DNA from: Bacteroidaceae bacterium
Lineage (GTDB): Bacteria > Bacteroidota > Bacteroidia > Bacteroidales > Bacteroidaceae
Direction of reading: 5' to 3'
NCBI GenBank assembly: GCA_017429525.1
Contig: JAFROT010000010.1
Span: 1-64,000, forward strand
Length of the DNA: 64,000 bases
How positions within the stretch are numbered: position 1 is the first letter of the stretch; each line of letters opens with the position of its first letter. Made by a program: the position numbers and the translations under genes. The notes beneath the pieces are model-generated. The model was given only the letters and a program-made list of their open reading frames with translations. It ran no database searches and was not told where the DNA came from. This document shows positions 25,289 to 34,284 of the stretch, in pieces.

Positions 25289-25978
25289 TCAGCAGGTCGT
25301 GAGTTGCTTCAGGGCTTCTACCTCCTGGACGGGGTCTGATGAGCCATAGACGGCGCTGCCGGTGACGTAGACGTCAACGCCCGCTTCGCACAGCGCAGGA
25401 GCCGTCTTACGGTTGACGCCGCCATCCACCTCTATAAGTGCCTGCGAACCACTACGCACGATGAGTTCGCGCAGACGGCGCACCTTATCCAAGCTGTGCT
25501 CGATGAATTTCTGGGCGCCGAAACCTGGGTTGACCGTCATCAGCATCACCACATCGACATCGCAGATAATCTCCTCCAACGAAGAAACGGGCGTTGAGGG
25601 ATTCAGCGTCACGGCAGCGCGCATACCCGCTTCGTGAATCTGCTGGACGGTGCGATGCAGATGGATGCAAGCCTCCTGATGCACATTCATGATGGCAGCA
25701 CCAAGGTCACGAACCTGCGAGATAAACTTCTCGGGCTGAACAATCATCAGATGAACGTCCAGCGGCTTCGTCGTCAGACGAGCCACATGCTCCAGCACAG
25801 GAAAACCAAAGGAGATATTGGGCACGAACACGCCGTCCATCACATCCAGATGCAGCCAGTCGGCCTCCGAGCGGTTGAACCACTCCATCTCACTCTGTAG
25901 GTTGGCAAAGTTTGCTGCCAACAAGCTCGGCGCTATCAGATTATGCTGACGAGCGCCCTGAGTACGCAGTTCAATCAT
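25289..25978 (-). CDS. rpe: Ribulose-phosphate 3-epimerase
   Basis: Pentose-phosphate enzyme interconverting ribulose-5-P and xylulose-5-P. 229 residues, TIM barrel; IAPSLLAANFANLQ, WLHLDVMDGVFVPNISFG (metal ligands H and D), LMTVNPGFGAQKFIEH and IEVDGGVN are intact. The N-terminus MIELRTQGARQHN before the usual IAPS is about a dozen residues longer than normal but the ATG overlaps the stop of an upstream small ORF (ATGA), which supports it. Confidence 0.95.
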   Translation of the reverse strand: MIELRTQGARQHNLIAPSLLAANFANLQSEMEWFNRSEADWLHLDVMDGVFVPNISFGFPVLEHVARLTTKPLDVHLMIVQPEKFISQVRDLGAAIMNVHQEACIHLHRTVQQIHEAGMRAAVTLNPSTPVSSLEEIICDVDVVMLMTVNPGFGAQKFIEHSLDKVRRLRELIVRSGSQALIEVDGGVNRKTAPALCEAGVDVYVTGSAVYGSSDPVQEVEALKQLTTC

Positions 25979-26118
25979 AACGGACGAACGGCTCTGGCGC
26001 GAGCACGGATGAGGTTGAGGGTTGAAGCTTTAGGACGTTTCGTCCCGAGTAAAGAAGTGAGCTGGTCGGTAGTGACGATAGATGTCAGCTCCACGGGAAT
26101 GAGTAAAGGCTGCTCCAT
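25975..26118 (-). CDS. 47-residue ORF translationally coupled to rpe
   Basis: ATG at 26118 (MEQPLLIPVELTSIVTTDQL), TGA at 25977-25975 overlapping the rpe ATG by ATGA. The product ends ARARAVRPL, is basic in its second half and has no membrane segment or signal peptide. The coupling and ordinary codon use argue for a translated leader or small protein; no family is recognised. It could also simply set translation of rpe. Confidence 0.5.
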   Translation of the reverse strand: MEQPLLIPVELTSIVTTDQLTSLLGTKRPKASTLNLIRARARAVRPL

Positions 26119-26217
26119 AGGCGAAGTGAATTTGTGCAACTTTCTATCTAATAAACGTACACATATAACCTAATATTGTGCAAAGAGGCCAAAAAATTTA
26201 CACGTTTCCCCTCATCC

Positions 26218-26345
26218 TAACTTTTGCAAGCATAAAGGCTTACCCCTCCATTACTTTTGCCAGCCTGTAAGCTTGCCGTCCATCAATCCGCCCTTGTATA
26301 AACTTGCCTCATACAATACTCAGCCACGCATAAGCCTGTCCCCTC
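26218..26345. repeat. Degenerate tandem array of about 32-bp units
   Basis: Four units beginning near 26218, 26251, 26283 and 26314 share a TAA(A/G)(G/C)CTTGCC-like core at 26233, 26268, 26299 and 26331 and often CTTTTGC or TCCA. The units are clearly diverged. It occupies the first part of the gene-free stretch 26119-26690. Confidence 0.5.
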
Positions 26346-26429
26346 TCTCAATTGCTCGTCAGGCCACTCATCACCTTATCCATCCCTCCCACTATCAAAA
26401 CAAATGCTAGAGTTTATCTGGCTCTATCC

Positions 26430-26453
26430 GTTATTCGGTCGCGACCGAATAAC
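26430..26453. repeat. 24-bp perfect palindrome at the left edge of array B
   Basis: The centre ATTCGGTCGCGACCGAAT extends outward by GTT and AAC to 24 perfectly self-complementary bases. A near-identical copy lies at 36250-36275. Confidence 0.9.
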
Positions 26454-26563
26454 CAACACATATAGATGCTCAGCATTACACATATAGATGTTTAGCGCTA
26501 CACATACAGACATAAAGCGCTTCACATATAGTCGCTCAGCCCGCTACGAACGGATGTATAAGG
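26432..26563. repeat. 22-bp-period intergenic array B
   Basis: Six units starting at 26432, 26454, 26476, 26498, 26520 and 26542. The motif CACATA recurs at exactly 26457, 26479, 26501 and 26523. Cores: TCGGTCGCGACCGA (the palindrome), CACATATAGATGCT, CACATATAGATGTT, CACATACAGACATA, CACATATAGTCGCT, TACGAACGGATGTA. Same unit phase as array C. The remaining bases to 26690 are AT-rich with nothing recognised. Confidence 0.85.
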
Positions 26564-26690
26564 CTGAAGATAGGAAGGTATTTAAGAAAAGAATGTGACA
26601 AGTATATAATAATAACAATATAATGATGTATTTTACATCTATTTATCTACATATAACAGTTATATAATTGGTTTTCAGCAAATAGATAGG

Positions 26691-27011
26691 TTGATGAATG
26701 AAACTAATGAAGGTAGATCTTTTTCACAGAATAGACAAATTATGACGCAATTTCATGCATTTTCGACAAACATCTTTGTGCATAAGTGCCGACTGCCGAG
26801 CAGCAATCATGAGGAATATCTGGCGCGATGGAAATCAAAGTTGTTGAAAGGTTGCCAAGAGAAGCCCGTGCCCTCAGCAGGTGTACTTGATCCTGCCTGG
26901 TCATACAGGATTGATAATATCATCGCATTCCCAGCAAGAGCGGAAGCTTTCATAGAGTCATATTCAGGATGGCTCAGAACAGAAAAGGGCGAGATCACAG
27001 ATATGGAATAG
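26691..27011 (+). CDS. Hypothetical protein of doubtful reality
   Basis: Open frame of 106 residues in the AT-rich stretch before susC. The product starts MMNETNEGRSFSQNRQ, is mixed in composition (YLARWKSKLLKGC, DPAWSYRIDNIIAF) and has neither signal peptide nor membrane helix. A second start at the internal MTQFHAFS is possible. Lower GC than its neighbours and no recognisable promoter or family, so it may be a foreign gene, a remnant, or chance. Confidence 0.35.
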   Translation: MMNETNEGRSFSQNRQIMTQFHAFSTNIFVHKCRLPSSNHEEYLARWKSKLLKGCQEKPVPSAGVLDPAWSYRIDNIIAFPARAEAFIESYSGWLRTEKGEITDME

Positions 27012-27012
27012 A

Positions 27013-27068
27013 GAGAATATAATTATAAAAGAGAATATAATTATAAAAAAGAGAATATAATTATAAAT
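27013..27068. repeat. AT-rich tandem repeat followed by alternating purine-pyrimidine DNA
   Basis: GAGAATATAATTATAAA occurs three times at 27013, 27031 and 27051. It is followed directly (27070-27104) by GTACGCGTGTACGTTCGCGC and ATGCGCGCGC, mostly alternating purine and pyrimidine. The stretch 27012-27420 otherwise holds the susC promoter and leader. Confidence 0.75.
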
Positions 27069-27208
27069 ATGTACGCGTGTACGTTCGCGCATGCGCGCGC
27101 GAAGAATCATTTTGCATCAAAAAAGCCACTTTTCCCTTCCAGATTGAAGGACAAAGCGCTTTTTTCGTTAAAAAAAGGGGTTTATTGAATCTTTTTTTAC
27201 ATTTTTTA

Positions 27209-27238
27209 TTGTAGTTAGCTAAATTTGTATTAATTTTG
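27209..27238 (+). promoter_or_regulatory. Promoter of the susC-susD operon
   Basis: TAATTTTG (27231-27238) with TTG (27209-27211) 19 nt upstream, followed by CGCC. A second TAnnTTTG match, TAAATTTG, lies at 27220-27227. The leader to the susC ATG is about 175 nt. Confidence 0.75.
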
Positions 27239-27296
27239 CGCCGTTATACATATATGTGAACGAGAAAGCAAATGAATTCGTCATTAGACACCAGTC

Positions 27297-27344
27297 CTTA
27301 GGCAGGCTCATAGTCGCTCTGGAAGGAGCCTGATTCCTGCTAAG
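27297..27344 (+). promoter_or_regulatory. Structured segment in the susC leader
   Basis: CTTAG/CTAAG and CAGGCTC/GAGCCTG can pair to a stem of 12 bp with an asymmetric bulge; alternatively GCAGG pairs with CCTGC. It lies in the transcribed leader. No known riboswitch class is recognised. Confidence 0.4.
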
Positions 27345-27420
27345 TCCGTATAGAAAGATTGTGGAGAAATGAATTTGTTTAATATCTAATAAGTTTTATG
27401 TTTAATTAAAGAGAGTATTT

Positions 27421-30400
27421 ATGGAAAAAAGACTTTCTATGTTTCTGGCCTCGCTGTTCCTTTGTGTAGGAGCTGCCCTGGCTCAGGTACAAGTGAAGGG
27501 TACTATCATCAGTGCTGATGATGGCGAACCTCTGCCTGGCGCTTCAGTGAAAGTGGTAGGCTCCAAGACTGGTACGGTCACCGACATCAATGGTGATTTC
27601 GTCATCTCTGTACCCGACAACAACACACGCTTGGAGATTAGCCACATCGGTATGCTCCCTCGTGTGATCAAGGCCCGCAACGGTATGCGCATCAGCCTTG
27701 ACACAGACAACAAGATTCTTGACGAGCTGATTGTGACAGCCTACGGCACGCAGACCAAGGCTCAGTTCACGGGTTCGGCCTCGGTGATGAACGCCGAAGA
27801 GCTGGACAAATACCAGGTGACGAACGCGATCGACGCTCTTAAAGGCCGCGCCTCGGGTGTTCAGATCAACAACGCATCGGGCCAGCCCGGTATGTCGAGC
27901 ACGATCCGCATCCGTGGTATCAACTCGCTGAACGCTGCCAGCGATCCTCTGATCGTTGTCGATGGCTCGCCCTACGACGGCGACATCAACCTCATCAACC
28001 CCAACGATATCGAGTCGATGACGGTGCTGAAGGACGCTGCCTCGACGGCCCTCTACGGTGCCCGCGGCGGTAACGGCGTTATCATGATCACGACAAAGAC
28101 AGCCCAGAAGGGCAAGGATGCCACTATCACTGTTGACGCCAAGTGGGGCGTGAACCAGAAGGGCACTCCTCAGTATGACAAGATCAGCGACCCCGCCGGC
28201 TACTACGAGACGTGGTACCGCGGTCTGAACAACTACGCACAGACGGCTTTAGGCATGAACCCCAACGCTGCCTGGCAGTGGTCGAACCAGAATATGTTCG
28301 GTTCCAGCAACATCGGTAACGAGAGCGTTGGCTACAACGTTTATACAGTGCCCAACGGACAGTACCTCATCGGCCAGAACGGCAAGCTGAACCCCAACGC
28401 TACGCTGGGCCGCATGATCAGCTACGGCGGCAAGGAATACTGGCTCACACCCGACGACTGGGAGGACGAGACTTACAACAACGCCCTGCGCCAGGACTAC
28501 ACCGTAAGCGCTTCCGGCGCCAACGACCGCGGCTCGTTCTACCTCTCGTCCAACTACCTGAACATGGACGGTATCACCGCAGCTTCGAACTACGAGCGTT
28601 TCAGCACGCGCTTGAAGGCTGACTACCAGCTGAAGCCTTGGCTGAAGGTGGGCGCCAACATGTCGTACAACCACTACGAGCAGAACTACCTCCGCACCGA
28701 CGAGGAGGGCGAGAGCGGCTCGAGCGGCAACGCCTTCGCTTTCATGAACATCGCTCCTATCTACCCGATGTTCATCCGCGACGCCAACCACAACATCATG
28801 TATGACGAGACTGCCCACATCGAGAACTACGACTACGGCGACGGCACCATCATCGGTCTGCGCCGCGCATTCCTCTCGCAGTCTAACCCCATCTCGTCCA
28901 ACCGCCTGGACACTCGCGAGACCGAGGGCAACAACTTCGCCGGTACCGGAACTATCGAACTGCGCCTGCCTTACGGCTTCACGGTGTCTTCGATCAACTA
29001 TGTATATGTAGATGAGTATCGCTACACGGGCGTAACGAACCCCTTCTTCGGACAGTATGCAAACTCAAAGGGTATCGTGAGCAAGGAGCACGGCCGCACA
29101 TGGGCACGCAACTTCCAGCAGCGTATCGACTGGCGCCAGACCTACGGCAAGAACGACGTCGAGGTGATGGTGGGTCACGAGTACTACAAGCGCAACATTT
29201 ACGGCCTTGACTACTACAAGACGAATATGTTCAGCGTGAACAACAAGGAGCTGGCAGGTGCCATCATCGCCGGTACGGGTAGCTCCTCGAAGTCGGGCTA
29301 CAACACTGAGTCGTGGCTGGGCCGCGCCCTGTACAACTACGACCAGCGCTACTTCGGTGAGCTCTCCGTGGTGCGCGAGGCTTCGTCGCCGCGCTTCGAC
29401 AGCAAGCACTGGTGGGGCACCTTCTGGAGCGCCTCGGCCGGCTGGCTCATCAACAAGGAGAAGTTCCTGGCTGACCAGACTTGGATCGACGAGTTGAAGC
29501 TGAAGGCATCATACGGTGAGAACGGTAACGACCTCATCGGCAACTACCTCTTCACCAACACTTACACCGTGACGAACTCCAACGACCAGGTGTCGCTCGT
29601 ACCTTCGACGACGCAGGGTAACCCCAATATCTCGTGGGAAAAGAACGCCAAATTCAACATCGGCGTTGACTTCAGTTTCTGGAAGCGCCGTCTCGAGGGT
29701 GGTATCGAGTTCTACAACAACAAGACCAACGACATGCTCTTCCGCCTGCCTCTGCCCGTATCGTTCGGCTACACCGGCTTCTACGACAACGTAGGTGACA
29801 TGGTGAACCGCGGCGTTGAGATCGAGGTTCGCGGCGACATCATCCGCAACAACCTCCTCACATGGAGCGCATATGCCAACCTCACGACGAACCACAATGA
29901 GGTGACACGCCTGCCCGAGGAGCGCCGCACACAGCACTACTGGACAGCCGACGGCAAACGCTACGACGGTTTCGCCAGCGGCTCGTACTTCTACGCTGAG
30001 GGTCTCTCATCCTACAGCTACATGACGCACAAATACGCCGGCACGTACAACGGCTCGTACAAGGGCGAAGTGCCCGAGGGCAACAACTTCCAGGACGGCC
30101 AGAGCCTTTGGTACAAGACCAACTACAAGAAGGACGCCGACGGCAATTACATCTACCTCGATGAGGACGAGACAATCCGCGAGTTCGAGAGCCTGACGGT
30201 GACCAACAACTACTCTGAGGCCGACGACTATATCGTAGGCGACATCATGCCTAAGGTTTATGGCGGTTTCGGCAGCTCGCTCGACATCAAGGGCTTCGAC
30301 ATCTCGGCCGACTTCACTTACCAGCTCGGCGGCAAGGTGTATGACAACACTTACGCAAGCCTCATGAGCCTCAACAGCACGGGCGGCGCCCTGCACAAGG

Positions 30401-30732
30401 ATATCCTCAACGCCTGGACGGCTGAGAACCCCAACAACGATATTCCTCGCCTGCAGTACAACGACCGCTATATGGCCGGCGGCTCTGACCGCTTCCTCAC
30501 CAGCGCCCGCTTCCTCAGCCTGCAGAACGTAACGCTCGGTTACACCTTCCCCCGCAAGGCTACTGAAAAGCTGAAGATTCAGAAGCTCCGCCTCTATTTC
30601 GTAGGCGACAACCTCTACGTATGGTCGGCTCGCAAGGGTCTGGATCCCCGCATGGTCCTCGCCGGCGCTGTCAACAACACGTACTACTCAGCTATCCGCA
30701 CATTCTCCGGCGGTATCTCTGTCACATTTTAA
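27421..30732 (+). CDS. SusC/RagA-type TonB-dependent outer-membrane transporter
   Basis: Outer-membrane beta-barrel that imports a ligand delivered by its SusD partner, energised by TonB. 1103 residues: signal peptide ending ALAQ (about 22), carboxypeptidase-like plug-associated domain (VKGTIISADDGEPLPGASVKVVGSKTGTVTDINGDF), the linker LDELIVTAYGTQ, the plug with ALKGRASGVQINNASGQPG and TVLKDAASTALYGARGGNGVI, then about 800 residues of barrel ending SGGISVTF. Gene order susC-susD-lipoprotein-peptidase. The ligand is not predictable from sequence; the peptidase next door suggests a protein or glycoprotein. Confidence 0.96.
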   Translation: MEKRLSMFLASLFLCVGAALAQVQVKGTIISADDGEPLPGASVKVVGSKTGTVTDINGDFVISVPDNNTRLEISHIGMLPRVIKARNGMRISLDTDNKILDELIVTAYGTQTKAQFTGSASVMNAEELDKYQVTNAIDALKGRASGVQINNASGQPGMSSTIRIRGINSLNAASDPLIVVDGSPYDGDINLINPNDIESMTVLKDAASTALYGARGGNGVIMITTKTAQKGKDATITVDAKWGVNQKGTPQYDKISDPAGYYETWYRGLNNYAQTALGMNPNAAWQWSNQNMFGSSNIGNESVGYNVYTVPNGQYLIGQNGKLNPNATLGRMISYGGKEYWLTPDDWEDETYNNALRQDYTVSASGANDRGSFYLSSNYLNMDGITAASNYERFSTRLKADYQLKPWLKVGANMSYNHYEQNYLRTDEEGESGSSGNAFAFMNIAPIYPMFIRDANHNIMYDETAHIENYDYGDGTIIGLRRAFLSQSNPISSNRLDTRETEGNNFAGTGTIELRLPYGFTVSSINYVYVDEYRYTGVTNPFFGQYANSKGIVSKEHGRTWARNFQQRIDWRQTYGKNDVEVMVGHEYYKRNIYGLDYYKTNMFSVNNKELAGAIIAGTGSSSKSGYNTESWLGRALYNYDQRYFGELSVVREASSPRFDSKHWWGTFWSASAGWLINKEKFLADQTWIDELKLKASYGENGNDLIGNYLFTNTYTVTNSNDQVSLVPSTTQGNPNISWEKNAKFNIGVDFSFWKRRLEGGIEFYNNKTNDMLFRLPLPVSFGYTGFYDNVGDMVNRGVEIEVRGDIIRNNLLTWSAYANLTTNHNEVTRLPEERRTQHYWTADGKRYDGFASGSYFYAEGLSSYSYMTHKYAGTYNGSYKGEVPEGNNFQDGQSLWYKTNYKKDADGNYIYLDEDETIREFESLTVTNNYSEADDYIVGDIMPKVYGGFGSSLDIKGFDISADFTYQLGGKVYDNTYASLMSLNSTGGALHKDILNAWTAENPNNDIPRLQYNDRYMAGGSDRFLTSARFLSLQNVTLGYTFPRKATEKLKIQKLRLYFVGDNLYVWSARKGLDPRMVLAGAVNNTYYSAIRTFSGGISVTF

Positions 30733-30762
30733 TAACTGAACACATCCATAAAGACAAAGAAT

Positions 30763-32385
30763 ATGAAAAACATTTCTAATAAAATATTCGGTTTCGGTCT
30801 AGCTGTCCTCTTCGTACCAGCTCTTACTGGGTGTATGGAGGAAATTGAACCGACAACCATCGTGACGGCTGAGCAGGCTGCTGAATCGCCAACCGCTTCG
30901 GAGGCTCTGCAGATGGCTATGCCTGCATACCTCAACCGCTACACCGACGCGAACGGCTGGCACTACAGCTTCGGCTACCCCGCACAGATGATGATACGTA
31001 ACATACTCGGCGGCGACACCGGCTTCAACGTATCGACCTACGCTTCGCACTTCGCTTACTGGGGCATGAACCAGTACCAGGGCGCTGACTACGTCTTCGC
31101 CGGCTATATCTGGAGCTACTACTATGGCTTCCTCCTGGCCGTGAACAACATGGTAGGCGCCGTAGATCCCGAGAACGCCAACGAGGCTCAGCTCGGTGCC
31201 CTCGGCACGGGTCTGGCTTACCGCGCTCTCATCTACCTCGACCTGGCTCGTATGTACGAGTTCCTGCCTAACGACATCTATCCCGACGGTATCAACGCCG
31301 ACGGTAACAACGTAATGGGCCTCACCGTGCCTATCGTGACCGATAAGACGGAGGTGAGCATCGCACGCAACAACCCGCGCGCCTCGCACGAGGATATGTA
31401 CAACTTCATCCTCGAGGACCTCGACAACGCCGAGAAGTATATCGTAAACCAGAAGACAACGTCTGGACAGGTGCTCCCCGACCTCTCATGCGTATATGGC
31501 CTGAAGGCTCGCCTCTACATGTGGAACGAGGACTATGCCAACGCTCAGAAGTATGCTCGCCTGGCCATCGACAACGCCAAAGTAGGCGTAATGTCGAAGG
31601 AACGCGCCCTCGACACCAAGAACGGTATGAACACCGCATCGGACTTCATGTGGGCCGCTCAGACGACATCGGAGGACGACGTCGTACAGACGGGTATCAT
31701 CAACTGGCCCAGCTGGGCTACGAACCAGACGGACTTCGGCTACACCGGTCCCTCTACGGAGATGTTCCTCATCTGCGATGCCAACTTCTACAACCGCATC
31801 AGCAACACCGACTGGCGTAAGCTCTGGTTCCAGGCTCCCGAAGGCTCACCTCTGCGCGACCAAATCCAGTACATGAACGCCGACTATGCCAAGGCGACCG
31901 TGCCTTATGCCGCACTCAAGTTCCACCCCGCACAGGGTAACATCTCGGACTACTCCGTAGGAGCTGCTGCTGCAGTGCCCGTCATGCGCGTAGAAGAGAT
32001 GTACTTCATAGAGGCTGAGGCTGCAGCACAGCAGAACCCCTCGGCAGGTATGGAGCTGCTGAAAAACTTCATGACCGCCTACCGCGATCCTAACTACGCT
32101 TCAAAGGCTGCCGACAAAGCTGCCGCCATCGACGAGATCACCTTCCAGAAGCAGGTTGAGCTCTGGGGCGAAGGACAGCGCTTCTTCGACATCAAGCGTC
32201 TGAACATCCCCGTCAAACGCGGATATAAGGACACTCCCTTCTACTCACAGTTCCGCCTCAACACAACCACACGTCCCGCATGGACCAACCTGGTAATCTC
32301 ACGTAACGAGGTGATGAACAACAACGCACTGCAGGGCTTCAACAACCCCGATCCCTCTGACGCCTACACTCCCTGGACAGAGTGA
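30763..32385 (+). CDS. SusD/RagB-type surface nutrient-binding lipoprotein
   Basis: 540-residue lipoprotein that lids the SusC barrel. Signal ends LTGC with the lipid cysteine near residue 23, followed by MEEIEPTT; the acidic residues after Cys fit surface export. TPR-like helices typical of SusD are seen in GALGTGLAYRALIYLDLARMYEFLPNDIYP and YGLKARLYMWNEDYANAQKYARLAID; the C-terminal region has RVEEMYFIEAEAAAQ and LWGEGQRFFDIKRLNIPVKRG, both diagnostic. 30 bp after susC. Confidence 0.95.
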   Translation: MKNISNKIFGFGLAVLFVPALTGCMEEIEPTTIVTAEQAAESPTASEALQMAMPAYLNRYTDANGWHYSFGYPAQMMIRNILGGDTGFNVSTYASHFAYWGMNQYQGADYVFAGYIWSYYYGFLLAVNNMVGAVDPENANEAQLGALGTGLAYRALIYLDLARMYEFLPNDIYPDGINADGNNVMGLTVPIVTDKTEVSIARNNPRASHEDMYNFILEDLDNAEKYIVNQKTTSGQVLPDLSCVYGLKARLYMWNEDYANAQKYARLAIDNAKVGVMSKERALDTKNGMNTASDFMWAAQTTSEDDVVQTGIINWPSWATNQTDFGYTGPSTEMFLICDANFYNRISNTDWRKLWFQAPEGSPLRDQIQYMNADYAKATVPYAALKFHPAQGNISDYSVGAAAAVPVMRVEEMYFIEAEAAAQQNPSAGMELLKNFMTAYRDPNYASKAADKAAAIDEITFQKQVELWGEGQRFFDIKRLNIPVKRGYKDTPFYSQFRLNTTTRPAWTNLVISRNEVMNNNALQGFNNPDPSDAYTPWTE

Positions 32386-32436
32386 TTCAATGTGAGAAAA
32401 ACGTTTTTCATGCAACAACATTAAATTTCGAAATCT

Positions 32437-34176
32437 ATGAAGAAGATTTTTAAATATAGCTTGATGCTTCTTACTGCGGGACTCGTCCTCACCTCGTGCG
32501 GCGACACCTATGAATACTCTCCCGCAGCGGCACCAGCAGGCGCACAGGTCTATTTCAGCAATGAAGGGGCCTCGACAGTCGAGCTCAGCAAGAGCGCGTC
32601 GTCGTTCAACGTCACTGTGCTGCGTGCCAACACTCAGGGCGACATCGACGTGCCCGTCACGGCCACAATGCCCGACGGTAGCATCTACAACGTGCCCGCC
32701 ACCGTACACTTCGCCGACGGAGAGAGCTCGGCAAACCTCGTGATCACCTACAACCCCGACCAGCTCAACTACGGCGACTACACCGACATCTCGCTGCAGA
32801 TCGGCGATGAGAACTACACCACACCCTACGGCGTATCGACCTACGCCTTCAAAGCCGGTGCTACGGCATGGGTGTCGATGGGCAACGGTCTTATGCGCGA
32901 CGACCTCTTCACCAGCTGGTACAATATAGACAACATGACGTATGAGGTGGAGATCGAGAAGAACGTAGTGGAGGAAGGCCTCTACCGCGTCGTCAACCCC
33001 TACGGAGCTACCTATCCCTATAACGACCCGGGCGACTGGGACGCTTCGCAGAACTACTACATGGTAATCGATGCCACAGACCCCGACTACGTATGGATTC
33101 CCGAATTCCACACCGGAACAGACTGGGGCAAGGGCGAGATGTGGTTCCTCAGCTTCGTACAGTACTACCTCGACCGCGGCTCCAGCCTCGCAGCTCTCAA
33201 GAGCCAGAATCCCGAGTACTTCGGTACGTTTGAAGACGGCATCTTCAGCTTCCCCACCGCGGAGTCAATGCTGGCCGGACGTGGCGAAGAAGGCTACTGG
33301 TATTCTAACCCCAACGGCTTGCTCGCCGTGGCTCTGCCCGGAGCACGCTTCTCCGACTACACCATCGAATATGAGTATGTAGGACGCTTCATCGACACCG
33401 ACAAGCAGTACTACGTAGAAGGCGTACCCACCCTCGGCGAAGATGTCATAACAGCCAAGGCTGCACTCGTAACAGCAGATACCTACGAGGCAGTGCGCGA
33501 ACAGATGATTGCCGGCGAGGCTGGTATTGACATCGCCAACGGCGAAGCATTCCGCCTGCCGTTCGATGAGACCGGCACCTACTACGTGCTCATCCTGGCC
33601 TTCAACGAGGAAGGCGAGGTGGCCAACGAGCTGACATCGAAGGTCAACGCCGTAATCGAGAGCGGTGAGCCCTCAATCACGTGGGAGCCTGCATACGTAG
33701 GCGACTACTACTACTCTCTCCTCAGCGATCCTGATGCAGGCGAAATGGCTATCGACGAGGGCCTCGTGCTCAGCGTAGATGCCGACAACAGCCTACACTT
33801 CCAGATTGCACCCTGGGGCAACAAGCAGACGCTCGAGCTCTACGTCAATGAGGACGGCTCTGTCACCGTGCCCGCCGACCAGCCTTCAGGCATCAGCGGC
33901 GCCAAGGGCGAGCTCTTCGTAGCCGACGTACAGACCTACACCGGCGGCGATGAGAAATATGCAAAATACGTAAGCACCTTCGCCGATAGCAAGTTCACGC
34001 TCTATCTGATTTACTACAACGACGGCGAGTCTTACTTGGGCGCCGACACCTTCACGCTCACCGGCACCGCCGAAGTGAAGAAGGCCGTACGCATCAGCCA
34101 CAAGCGCATCGCTAACCTCAAAAGCGTATCGAACAAGCTGCCGAAGAAGGACCTGAAGTTCTTCGTCGCAAAATAA
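32437..34176 (+). CDS. Surface lipoprotein of the SusCD operon
   Basis: 579-residue lipoprotein, signal ending VLTSC (Cys 22) followed by GDTYEYSP. Residues about 35-130 form a beta domain of the Calx-beta/DUF1735 kind (AQVYFSNEGASTVELSKSASSFNVTVLRA, VPVTATMPDGSIYNVPATVHFADGESSANLVI). The rest is beta-rich with many Tyr, Asp and Trp residues and no recognised catalytic motif. The position directly after susD (51 bp) is that of surface glycan- or protein-binding lipoproteins. The acidic, aromatic-rich body suits ligand binding; a specific ligand cannot be given. Confidence 0.75.
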   Translation: MKKIFKYSLMLLTAGLVLTSCGDTYEYSPAAAPAGAQVYFSNEGASTVELSKSASSFNVTVLRANTQGDIDVPVTATMPDGSIYNVPATVHFADGESSANLVITYNPDQLNYGDYTDISLQIGDENYTTPYGVSTYAFKAGATAWVSMGNGLMRDDLFTSWYNIDNMTYEVEIEKNVVEEGLYRVVNPYGATYPYNDPGDWDASQNYYMVIDATDPDYVWIPEFHTGTDWGKGEMWFLSFVQYYLDRGSSLAALKSQNPEYFGTFEDGIFSFPTAESMLAGRGEEGYWYSNPNGLLAVALPGARFSDYTIEYEYVGRFIDTDKQYYVEGVPTLGEDVITAKAALVTADTYEAVREQMIAGEAGIDIANGEAFRLPFDETGTYYVLILAFNEEGEVANELTSKVNAVIESGEPSITWEPAYVGDYYYSLLSDPDAGEMAIDEGLVLSVDADNSLHFQIAPWGNKQTLELYVNEDGSVTVPADQPSGISGAKGELFVADVQTYTGGDEKYAKYVSTFADSKFTLYLIYYNDGESYLGADTFTLTGTAEVKKAVRISHKRIANLKSVSNKLPKKDLKFFVAK

Positions 34177-34210
34177 GTCGCTCTCCTTCCAGAGTACGAC
34201 CCACTAAGAT

Positions 34211-34246
34211 AATTGTGCCGGGCCTATGCGCCCGGCACAATTTTCC
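34211..34246 (+). terminator. Intrinsic terminator of the SusCD operon
   Basis: AATTGTGCCGGGC, loop CTATGC, GCCCGGCACAATT: 13-bp perfect stem, then TT. The T-run is short and the next gene starts 42 nt on with no visible promoter, so some read-through into the peptidase gene is likely. Confidence 0.8.
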
Positions 34247-34284
34247 GTCAATAACAAATCTACCTAGAAGTCATACATTCTAAT

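Noticed and set aside
27241-27420. tRNA or small-RNA gene in the susC leader
   Set aside because: The 48-nt stem has no cloverleaf and no separate promoter or terminator; it is better seen as part of the leader.
28249-28818. Long antisense frames opposite susC, susD and the lipoprotein gene
   Set aside because: They are valine/histidine-rich shadows of high-GC coding DNA without start signals or domains.
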